Assembly: GCA_964561495.1 (NCBI GenBank)
Contig: CAZLPW010000112.1
Location: 1-5,679, forward strand
Direction: 5' to 3'
Source: CAZLPW01 sp964561495
GTDB taxonomy: Bacteria > Fidelibacterota > Marinisomatia > Marinisomatales > UBA1611
DNA: 5,679 nt
Shown here one piece after another: positions 1 through 5,679 of the stretch; position 1 is the stretch's first letter, and each line of letters begins with the position of its first letter. The notes beneath the pieces are model-generated. The model was not told the DNA's origin. It did no database searches and saw only the letters and a list, made by a program, of their open reading frames with translations. The translations under genes were made by a program, and so were the position numbers.

Positions 1-3000
1 ATATTTCCTTTACCACCAATGAGGGCACATGGATATCACTTGATATTTCTCCAGATGGAAGAAATATTATTTTCGATTTATTAGGTGATATTTACACAAT
101 CCCTTTTCGTGGAGGACCTGCAAAACAAATAACATCTGGTATTGCCTATGATGCCCAACCCGTATATTCTCCTGATGGAAGGAAGATTGCCTTTATAAGT
201 GACAGAGGTGGTTCTGAAAATTTATGGATCGCTAATTTTGATGGTTCCAACCCGAGACAGTTGTCAAAAATAAAAAATGGGATGGTGTGTTCACCTGTTT
301 TTTCAAATGATGGGAACTATGTGTATGTGTCCCAAGAAAAAACTTGGGGTCTCGTTACTTATGAAATATGGATGTACCACGTAAAAGGAGGATCTGGAGT
401 TCAGGTTACTAAGGCTAAATCAAAGGGATATGTAAATAAAATGGATCCAAGTAAAATGCTTCGTCATAATGCTCTTGGAGTTACACTATCACCAGATGAT
501 CGATATATGTATTATGCTTTGAAGAGAGGGAGGTGGGAATATAACGCAAAATTTCCTCTTTGGCAGATTGCTCGAAGAGACATGAAAACAGGGCATGAAG
601 ATATTATAACTAGTGATGAAGGTAGCGGGATGAAACCCAAAATTTCTCCAGATGGAAAACTGCTTGTTTATGCAACACGTTATAAAACAGAAACTGGTCT
701 TAGAATAAAAAACCTTGAAAAAGGAACAGATGATTGGCTTATATATCCTGTAACAAGAGATGATCAGGAATCAAGGTCCTCTGGTGGATTGTTTCCAACC
801 TATGATTTTACACCAGGCGGCAAAGATATTGTTTTTACAAAAGATGGAAAAATTTTTAAGATCAATATAGATAATAAAAGATTAACAGAGATCAATTTTC
901 AGGTTGATGTTAACTTATCTATAGGTCCGAATCTTAATTTTCCCTACAGAGTAGATAATGGCGAGATTGAATCTAGAATTATTATGGATCCCGTTCTTTC
1001 TCCTAATGGGAGAAAGATAGCTTTCTCTACATTGTTACATCTATATGTTGCGAATGTTAAAGATGGATCATACTATAGGGTAACAAAAAGTAAAGAAGGA
1101 GAATTTCACCCATCCTGGAGTAAGGATGGAAAATATCTGACTTATGTTACCTGGGAAGAAAATGGTGGGCACATTTGGAGGGTTAATGTTGATGGAAAAA
1201 GCAATCCAAAAAAGCTTACCAAAATCCCAGCATTTTATTCTAATCCTGTATTTTCAAATAATGGTAAAAAAATCATAGCTTTAAAAGGTTCAGCCGTAGA
1301 TCGCACACGTGCGCATACAGAGTGGCCAGGTCCAAGAACTCTTATGAATATTATATCTATTGATATAAATAGTGGAAAGCTAAACGATATTGCTCCAGCA
1401 AGAGGCATTGGCAAGCCGCATTTTACTAATGATCCTGATCGTATTTACTTAAATGGTTTTAGCTATTATGAAAGTGGCAAGGGACCAGGTCTTGTATCCT
1501 TAGGTATGGATGGGACTGATAAAATTGTTCACATAGCCATAAAAGGTGGAGATGATTCTGGATGGTCTGAAGAAGCTGCATATGCTAGAGATATAAGACT
1601 TAGCCCTGATAAGAAATGGGCACTTGCTATAGTTAACAATCAACTTTATTTAGTAGCAGTACCTCAGGTAGGTGGCAACACTCCAATCATTAATGTGGAT
1701 AAACCCTCTGTCTATATAAAAAAAATTACTACAAGTGGTGCTGATTATTTTGGTTGGGCAGATAAAGGGAAGATGATAACTTGGGCCATAGGTTCAACTT
1801 TTTATCGTTTGCCACTTAATTCTGTTTTATATGAATCTGAATCAGGTGAAAAAAGTGATGACATATCTCAAAAGTTTATTCCTTTTGAAACAAAAATTTC
1901 TGTGACCATTGATAGAGACGAGCCTAGAGGAACAATTGCATATAAAGGGGCAAAAGTTATAACCATGGATGGTAGAGTTTTTGATAATGGTCTAATTATT
2001 GTGAAGAACAATAGGATAAATTATGTAGGAAGACTATCTAACAGTGATATACCAGAAAAAGCATTTATTTTTGATGTTAGCGGTAAAATAATTGTACCAG
2101 GCTTTGTTGATACCCACGCTCATTGGCTCGAAAGACGTGTTGGAATTCATGATCGTCAAAATTGGTCATTTATTGCTAATGTTGCTTGGGGAGTTACTGC
2201 TGGATTGGATGTTCAGACAGGTACCAATGATCAGTTTGCATATCAAGATTTAGTTGATGCGGGCATAATAATTGGTCCAAGAGCCTATAGTACGGGACCT
2301 GGAATTTTCATGAGTAGTGACTTCAAGAATAAGGAAGAAGTAATTGACTGGATGAAGAAGTATAGAGATCACTACAAGACAAAAAATCTTAAGTCATACA
2401 TGGTTGGTAATAGACAACAAAGACATTTTGTTGTCCAAGCTGCAAAAGAGCTTGAAATGATGCCAACAACTGAGGGCGGTCTCGAAATGAGATTAGATAT
2501 AACACACGCGATAGATGGATTTTATGGGAATGAACATAATCTACCGATTATGCCTATATACAAAGATGTTATTGAGTTATATGCGCAAACAAAGATAGCT
2601 TATACACCAACCATGCTAGTTACCTATGGAGGTCCTTGGGCAGAAAATTATTTTTTTACATCAGAAGAAGTACACGACGACCCAAAGGTAATAAGATTTA
2701 TTCCAGATAATGTAATTCAAAAAATGACAAGACGAAGAGACTGGTTTAGGGATGATGAATATGCTTTTTCAAAGATTGCGTCTGATGCCGCAAAAATAAT
2801 TCGGGCAGGAGGGAGAGTAGGAGTAGGATCTCATGGTCAGTTACAAGGTCTTGGCTTTCACTGGGAATTATGGGCTCTTCATAGTGGAGGACTAACGGAG
2901 ATGGAAGCCTTAAGGGCTGCCACAATTGGAGGTGCAGAGATAATTGGTATAGCTTCTGATATAGGATCTATAGAGTTTGGTAAGCTAGCAGATTTTGTTA

Positions 3001-3155
3001 TTTTAAATGAGGATCCTTTGGAGGATATTAGAAATACTAATGACATAAAATATGTTGTGAAAAATGGAAGATTGTACAATGCCGAAACGATGGATCAGAT
3101 TTGGCCTAAAAAAGAAAAACTAAAGGAACTATGGTGGTGGAATGATGGACCATAA
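1..3155 (+). CDS. Beta-propeller (TolB/PD40) amidohydrolase, 5' end missing
   Basis: The reading frame is open from the first complete codon at 3 to TAA at 3153-3155 (1050 residues; numbering below starts at codon 3), so the gene begins before the window. Residues 1 to about 640 form a TolB-like propeller with repeated SPDG-type turns: SPDG at nt 48-59 and 168-179, FSNDG 300-314, LSPDD 486-500, SPDG 645-656, LSPNG 996-1010, WSKDG 1116-1130, FSNNG 1251-1265. From about residue 646 (AYKGAKVITMDG) to the end is an amidohydrolase-superfamily domain: the metal-binding HxH (GFVDTHAHW, H705/H707), THAIDG (H835), EHNLP (H845), GSHGQLQG (H944), and a closing GKLADFVIL strand followed by VVKNGRLY. Family members I recall are about 1050-1100 residues with a signal peptide, so probably only the export signal and a few tens of residues are missing; periplasmic or secreted location is inferred. 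Hydrolysis of a C-N bond (peptide, cyclic amide or similar) is the family expectation; the substrate is unknown. TTG at 261 is a possible start codon by rule, but strong propeller sequence continues upstream of it. Confidence 0.93.
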   Translation, partial: ISFTTNEGTWISLDISPDGRNIIFDLLGDIYTIPFRGGPAKQITSGIAYDAQPVYSPDGRKIAFISDRGGSENLWIANFDGSNPRQLSKIKNGMVCSPVFSNDGNYVYVSQEKTWGLVTYEIWMYHVKGGSGVQVTKAKSKGYVNKMDPSKMLRHNALGVTLSPDDRYMYYALKRGRWEYNAKFPLWQIARRDMKTGHEDIITSDEGSGMKPKISPDGKLLVYATRYKTETGLRIKNLEKGTDDWLIYPVTRDDQESRSSGGLFPTYDFTPGGKDIVFTKDGKIFKINIDNKRLTEINFQVDVNLSIGPNLNFPYRVDNGEIESRIIMDPVLSPNGRKIAFSTLLHLYVANVKDGSYYRVTKSKEGEFHPSWSKDGKYLTYVTWEENGGHIWRVNVDGKSNPKKLTKIPAFYSNPVFSNNGKKIIALKGSAVDRTRAHTEWPGPRTLMNIISIDINSGKLNDIAPARGIGKPHFTNDPDRIYLNGFSYYESGKGPGLVSLGMDGTDKIVHIAIKGGDDSGWSEEAAYARDIRLSPDKKWALAIVNNQLYLVAVPQVGGNTPIINVDKPSVYIKKITTSGADYFGWADKGKMITWAIGSTFYRLPLNSVLYESESGEKSDDISQKFIPFETKISVTIDRDEPRGTIAYKGAKVITMDGRVFDNGLIIVKNNRINYVGRLSNSDIPEKAFIFDVSGKIIVPGFVDTHAHWLERRVGIHDRQNWSFIANVAWGVTAGLDVQTGTNDQFAYQDLVDAGIIIGPRAYSTGPGIFMSSDFKNKEEVIDWMKKYRDHYKTKNLKSYMVGNRQQRHFVVQAAKELEMMPTTEGGLEMRLDITHAIDGFYGNEHNLPIMPIYKDVIELYAQTKIAYTPTMLVTYGGPWAENYFFTSEEVHDDPKVIRFIPDNVIQKMTRRRDWFRDDEYAFSKIASDAAKIIRAGGRVGVGSHGQLQGLGFHWELWALHSGGLTEMEALRAATIGGAEIIGIASDIGSIEFGKLADFVILNEDPLEDIRNTNDIKYVVKNGRLYNAETMDQIWPKKEKLKELWWWNDGP

Positions 3156-3180
3156 AATTATAAATATATATCAGAAAAAT
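3156..3180. other. Short AT-rich spacer after the amidohydrolase stop
   Basis: These 25 bases are almost all A and T and lie between the plus-strand stop and the terminator stem. The A-rich run just before the stem becomes a U-rich tail when the hairpin is read on the minus strand. I see no other signal here. Confidence 0.6.
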
Positions 3181-3215
3181 AAAAACCCCAGAATTTCTGG
3201 GGTTTTTATTTTTGT
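3181..3215. terminator. Bidirectional intrinsic terminator between convergent genes
   Basis: A perfect inverted repeat pairs 3181-3192 (AAAAACCCCAGA) with 3196-3207 (TCTGGGGTTTTT) around a three-base loop. On the plus strand the stem runs into TTTTTATTTTTG. On the minus strand the A-rich flank (AAAAATAAAAA) supplies the U tract. It lies 25 bases after the amidohydrolase stop and about 20 bases beyond the stop of the minus-strand gene, so it is placed to end both transcripts. The GC core is short (CCCC/GGGG plus AGA/TCT), but symmetry and position make the call solid. Confidence 0.9.
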
Positions 3216-3228
3216 TTAGGTTATCAGT

Positions 3229-4329
3229 CTATTTTAATAGAACCATTTTTCTAGTATCGCGGAAATCACCTGCCTGTATTACGTAAAGATACATTCCAGC
3301 GCTTACTGGGTCTCCATTATTATTTGTAGCGTCCCATGTTATTTGATGATAGCCTGCTAGTTCATTCTGGTTTGGAACAAGGGTTCTAACAATTCTACCC
3401 ATTATGTCGTAGATCTGAATTGTCACGTTAGACTGTTCTGGAAGCTGATATCTAATACGCGTTGTGGGGTTAAATGGATTCGGAAAGTTTTGCTTTATAG
3501 CAAACTCTTCTGGAACACCCCCATGACCCCATTCATCAACTACTAAGAGTGCATTCGTAAATACAGCATTAGCCTGCTCAATTTGTGCATCGGCCTCATT
3601 TAGCCTAGATCGATTCATTGTTACAGTGGTCTGATAGTCATTAAAACTATCAACCATCTGGAACTCGACGTACCCTAGTGTTATGTTTCCAGATGTTATT
3701 GACTCTAAACCAGCGGCTGTGGCTTTAATCAACCCATCTTCTTGATGGTCGACTATAGACATTCCCCCAATGCTCTCATCCCAAGATATTGAATTAAATA
3801 GGAGGACATCAGGGTCATAACTTAGTTCAATCTCAAAGGAGCGAACGTTATTTCCAGCCTCAAGCTCGATTGGCATGGTGATAAGATCTCCCGGAGTGAC
3901 CGAGGCACCTGGGATATCTACAAAACCTTCTGCAATAATGACCATTGTCTGATCAATAGGCAGCGATTCAACATTGCCAACTACGTAATCAAGGATAACT
4001 GCTGCATCCATAGCGGAAAGACTTGCATCCTGTGTCACATCTCCAGCATCTGCTTGACCATCTTCCAGATCTGCAGTACCAACAAGATGCTGAAGGATAA
4101 GGCTTCCATCAAAAGCGGTCACAGTTCCGTTCATGCTAACATCACCATAGCTTAAGACTAATACTCCACCAGACTCGCTAAAGAAAGTCACTCCATCATC
4201 TTCATTTAATAGAGTGTTGATCAGGAAAAGATCCACAAAATCACCTTGTTCTATCTCATTTGACAGAACGAAATGGAGATTAAAGAGTGAGCCGCCTCCG
4301 TTGATACTTTCTGCGCCAGCGCCTGCGGT
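3229..4329 (-). CDS. Secreted cohesin/dockerin protein with type IX sorting domain (C-terminal piece)
   Basis: The frame is open from the assembly gap at 4329 down to TAG at 3231-3229 (366 residues) and continues the piece at 4382-5679. In order it contains: the last strands of a cohesin-like domain (SINGGGSLFNLHFVLS onward, to about 4165); two dockerin type I calcium-loop repeats (4146-4078 and 4044-3976); a second cohesin-like domain (about 3945-3535; note PGDLITMPIELEAGNNVRSF and LSYDPDVLLFNSI); and a type IX secretion C-terminal sorting domain (about 3513-3232) with QNFPNPFNPTT, VTIQIYDIMGRIVRTL, SAGMYLYVIQAG and a basic end, RKMVLLK. The sorting domain directs export across the outer membrane and usually cell-surface attachment. 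GTG at 4236 could be taken as a start, but 31 codons of good cohesin sequence precede it in frame, so it is an internal valine. No cysteine is present from the gap to the stop. No catalytic domain is visible, so a binding or scaffold role is inferred. Confidence 0.88.
   Translation of the reverse strand, partial: TAGAGAESINGGGSLFNLHFVLSNEIEQGDFVDLFLINTLLNEDDGVTFFSESGGVLVLSYGDVSMNGTVTAFDGSLILQHLVGTADLEDGQADAGDVTQDASLSAMDAAVILDYVVGNVESLPIDQTMVIIAEGFVDIPGASVTPGDLITMPIELEAGNNVRSFEIELSYDPDVLLFNSISWDESIGGMSIVDHQEDGLIKATAAGLESITSGNITLGYVEFQMVDSFNDYQTTVTMNRSRLNEADAQIEQANAVFTNALLVVDEWGHGGVPEEFAIKQNFPNPFNPTTRIRYQLPEQSNVTIQIYDIMGRIVRTLVPNQNELAGYHQITWDATNNNGDPVSAGMYLYVIQAGDFRDTRKMVLLK
3976..4146 (-). repeat. 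Pair of dockerin type I calcium-loop repeats
   Basis: Two 23-residue repeats start 34 residues apart: GDVSMNGTVTAFDG... (4146-4078) and GDVTQDASLSAMDA... (4044-3976). Each keeps the EF-hand-like pattern of Asp at loop position 1, Ser or Thr at 3, Asn or Asp at 5 and Asp at 12, followed by a hydrophobic helix ending in a LVG or VVG motif. Dockerins bind cohesins in cellulosome-type assemblies. Here the pair sits between two cohesin-like domains in the same polypeptide, so an intramolecular clasp or polymerising contacts are possible, but this is inference. Confidence 0.8.
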
Positions 4330-4339
4330 NNNNNNNNNN
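4330..4339. other. Assembly gap (ten N) inside the first cohesin domain
   Basis: Ten N separate two parts of one coding region. Taken literally the gap shifts the frame: minus-strand codons begin at positions congruent to 1 mod 3 on the 5' side and 0 mod 3 on the 3' side. A run of exactly ten, also seen at 5354-5363, looks like a scaffolder's placeholder rather than a measured length. The 24 minus-strand bases ending at 4340 resemble the 24 beginning at 4329 (16 identical, including the first eight), so the two contig ends may overlap with no missing bases. Confidence 0.95.
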
Positions 4340-4381
4340 ACTATAAACGCAACAACCTGCGGTAATTACTACATTACCTCA
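4340..4381 (-). other. Corrupted coding sequence next to the gap
   Basis: This stretch follows the apparent TAA stop at 4384-4382 and begins with a second stop, TGA (4381-4379). After these, the same frame reads GNVVITAG, which is the strand expected at this point of a cohesin-like domain and which leads into the sequence beyond the gap. The last five codons (4354-4340) encode CCVYS, out of character for an otherwise cysteine-free protein. I read the stretch as real coding sequence carrying errors at a contig end, not as an intergenic region. Confidence 0.6.
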
Positions 4382-5679
4382 TTAAACAATGTTGTAGTTA
4401 AATAGCCAATCCTCTGGAAGCATAGAGCCTATTGTATCAGCAGATAGGAATGTCATCAAATCACCACCAAAACCGGTTACTGAAATGAGGAAGGAGTGCA
4501 TATCAAAGTCACCTAATAGATCCGCCCAAACAGATACGGAAACCGTATCACCTGGTAGACCGCCTGATGAGGTAATCCCGATCATTACATTTGATCCAAA
4601 AATATCAATATCTGGATTAGCAGGACCGATAGTTAGATCCTCTCCTGTAAATTCAAAGGTCCTGTTGTCTCCAAACTCCCAGCCATTATTTTCAAACAGT
4701 TCATCTGGAGATGCTTTGAACTTCCATTCAATCTGGCTCCCTATTTCAGCATATATTTCAGTAGTGATCATGTAATATTGACCGTCATAGTCCATACCGC
4801 CATTCCCACTCCAACCATTAAAATCACCCGCAACATCCATCGAGTGTTCGTCTGGATCCCAGCCGAAAATATCGCTTACGTCAGCGATGAATGTGATATT
4901 CGCTGTTGTGTTGAGTATCTCAGTTGCGTCTATGTCGATTGTCCATACATTATTTGCTTCAGTTCCTTCAAAGCCATCAAATGCGTACACTGTCCAGTCA
5001 AAGTTTGCAGCACCAACCCCTTCTCTAACCATGGCCTCTGCGATCTCATTAAGTGGTATATCATGGTATGTATCTAAGATAGGTAGACTCATTCTGATAT
5101 TATCAAAGTAAACACTGCCATGGTCCTGATCTGATTCTTGCCAAAATTCAACCCCAGCGTTCATATATGTCGCGCCATCAGGTACTTCTGAAATTGCTCT
5201 GTAGAATTGCCATGTACTTGCGGGTTGATCTTTATCTATATAGTTTGAGAAATCACTATGGATCATGTTCCAAGATTCATCGAAGAATGAGATAAACAGA
5301 TAGGCTACGTTATCGCCCTGTCCGATCCAGTCATCCTGGTGTGACATTATCATNNNNNNNNNNCCTTCCACGCTGACCATCGTCCCTGATTCAAGACCAT
5401 GATCTAGTAATGTGTATCCTTGATAAATAGGTGTATTATTCGGATAGGTGCCGTCATACTGTCCCCAAACCTTTAATCCTCTTTCACCATCAAAGGCCGT
5501 AAAAGTATTATCGGACCCGTATATTGGATTACCATTAGTTTCTATGGTCCAGTTTGTGCGGTCCTCAGGCCAGACAAGCCAGTTGTCAGCTTCGTCTTCA
5601 AAACCAGAGTTTTCCTGATGATTTCTAGGAAAAACCATTGACACTTCATCATTCCAAATTTCCACATAATAGTTTACCA
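4382..5679 (-). CDS. Secreted carbohydrate-binding/cohesin multidomain protein (N-terminal piece, 5' end missing)
   Basis: The frame is open from the window edge to TAA at 4384-4382, with ten N at 5354-5363 leaving it open. Codons before GTG 5665 (reading VNYY) are also in frame, so that GTG is internal and the true start lies outside the window. Domains in order: a jelly-roll, carbohydrate-binding-like domain (about 5620-5090; NSGFE at its start, GLKVWGQYDGTYPNNTPIYQ, and the closing strand GSVYFDNIRM); the C-terminal half of an Ig-like module (about 5089-4930; IPLNEIAEAM, WTVYAFDG, WTIDIDA); a CBM20/CBM48-like early-set domain (about 4930-4598; GDFNGW at 4828-4811, IEWKFKA, NGWEFGDNRTF); and the first two thirds of a cohesin-like domain (from about 4597; PGDTVSVSVWADLLGDFDMHSF, ending LPEDWLFNYNIV). 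The TAA falls in the middle of that domain. The protein is acidic and cysteine-free. Binding of alpha-glucan or another polysaccharide is plausible from the domain types but not proven. It is one gene with the piece at 3229-4329. Confidence 0.85.
   Translation of the reverse strand, partial: VNYYVEIWNDEVSMVFPRNHQENSGFEDEADNWLVWPEDRTNWTIETNGNPIYGSDNTFTAFDGERGLKVWGQYDGTYPNNTPIYQGYTLLDHGLESGTMVSVEXXXXMIMSHQDDWIGQGDNVAYLFISFFDESWNMIHSDFSNYIDKDQPASTWQFYRAISEVPDGATYMNAGVEFWQESDQDHGSVYFDNIRMSLPILDTYHDIPLNEIAEAMVREGVGAANFDWTVYAFDGFEGTEANNVWTIDIDATEILNTTANITFIADVSDIFGWDPDEHSMDVAGDFNGWSGNGGMDYDGQYYMITTEIYAEIGSQIEWKFKASPDELFENNGWEFGDNRTFEFTGEDLTIGPANPDIDIFGSNVMIGITSSGGLPGDTVSVSVWADLLGDFDMHSFLISVTGFGGDLMTFLSADTIGSMLPEDWLFNYNIV
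5354..5363. other. Assembly gap (ten N) inside the jelly-roll domain
   Basis: Ten N interrupt the minus-strand gene between MVSVEG and MIMSHQDDWIGQGD. The frame happens to be the same on both sides, and the flanks read as adjacent strands of a carbohydrate-binding-like domain, so the missing stretch is probably short. The true length cannot be known from the sequence. Confidence 0.95.

Noticed and set aside
261..263. TTG as the start codon of the amidohydrolase
   Set aside because: The frame is open to the window edge, and the 86 codons upstream contain two clear propeller turns (SPDG at 48-59 and 168-179) typical of the family.
2879..3079. 66-codon minus-strand ORF
   Set aside because: It lies entirely inside the strongly supported amidohydrolase domain on the other strand and resembles no protein.
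3156..3228. Small RNA or CRISPR repeat in the intergenic spacer
   Set aside because: The only structure is one hairpin with U tracts on both strands, fully explained as a bidirectional terminator; there is no repetition.
4234..4236. GTG as the start of a separate cohesin/dockerin gene
   Set aside because: In-frame sequence upstream to the gap is coherent cohesin sequence (SINGGGSLFNLHF), so this is an internal valine.
4340..4384. Programmed recoding or stop-codon readthrough at TAA TGA
   Set aside because: No slippery site or downstream structure is evident, the stops abut an assembly gap, and two small indels explain them more simply.
4214..5111. Four plus-strand ORFs of 63 to 99 codons
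   Set aside because: They are antisense to recognisable domains of the minus-strand gene, one spans the N gap, and none has protein-like features or a convincing ribosome binding site.
5663..5665. GTG as the start of the minus-strand gene
   Set aside because: In-frame codons continue to the window edge (VNYY), there is no signal peptide after it, and an exported protein of this type needs one.

Overview
The window holds two long convergent genes, both cut by a window edge, with a short intergenic spacer and a shared terminator. The left two thirds (1-3155, plus strand) is the 3' part of a gene for a large protein with an N-terminal TolB/PD40-type beta-propeller and a C-terminal metal-dependent amidohydrolase domain. 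The right part (3229-5679, minus strand) is the 3' part of a gene for a modular secreted protein: carbohydrate-binding-like jelly roll, partial Ig-like segment, CBM20/48-like 'GDFNGW' domain, cohesin-like domain, two dockerin type I repeats, second cohesin-like domain, and a type IX secretion (Por) C-terminal sorting domain.

The organism is probably a member of the FCB group. The C-terminal sorting domain, with its NFPNPFNPTT motif and FRDTRKMVLLK ending, is the type common in Candidatus Marinimicrobia (SAR406), Calditrichota, Ignavibacteria and relatives; Marinimicrobia is my best guess from recall, not from a search. The AT-rich DNA, the acidic cysteine-poor secreted protein and the two runs of exactly ten N fit a scaffolded draft or metagenome-assembled genome.

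The right-hand gene is damaged in the assembly. One ten-N gap lies inside the jelly-roll domain (5354-5363). A second (4330-4339) lies inside the first cohesin domain, and next to it two in-frame stops (4379-4384) divide the gene into two apparent ORFs. Domain continuity indicates that this is one intact gene in the organism, and that the stops and the gap are probably assembly or sequencing artefacts.

No functional link between the two genes is evident beyond both products probably being exported. Neither gene start is in the window, so no promoter or ribosome binding site can be assigned. I see no RNA genes, CRISPR array, mobile element or clearly undescribed system. The most useful points are the reconstruction of the broken gene, the unusual cohesin-dockerin-cohesin-sorting-domain layout, and the variant active site of the amidohydrolase.
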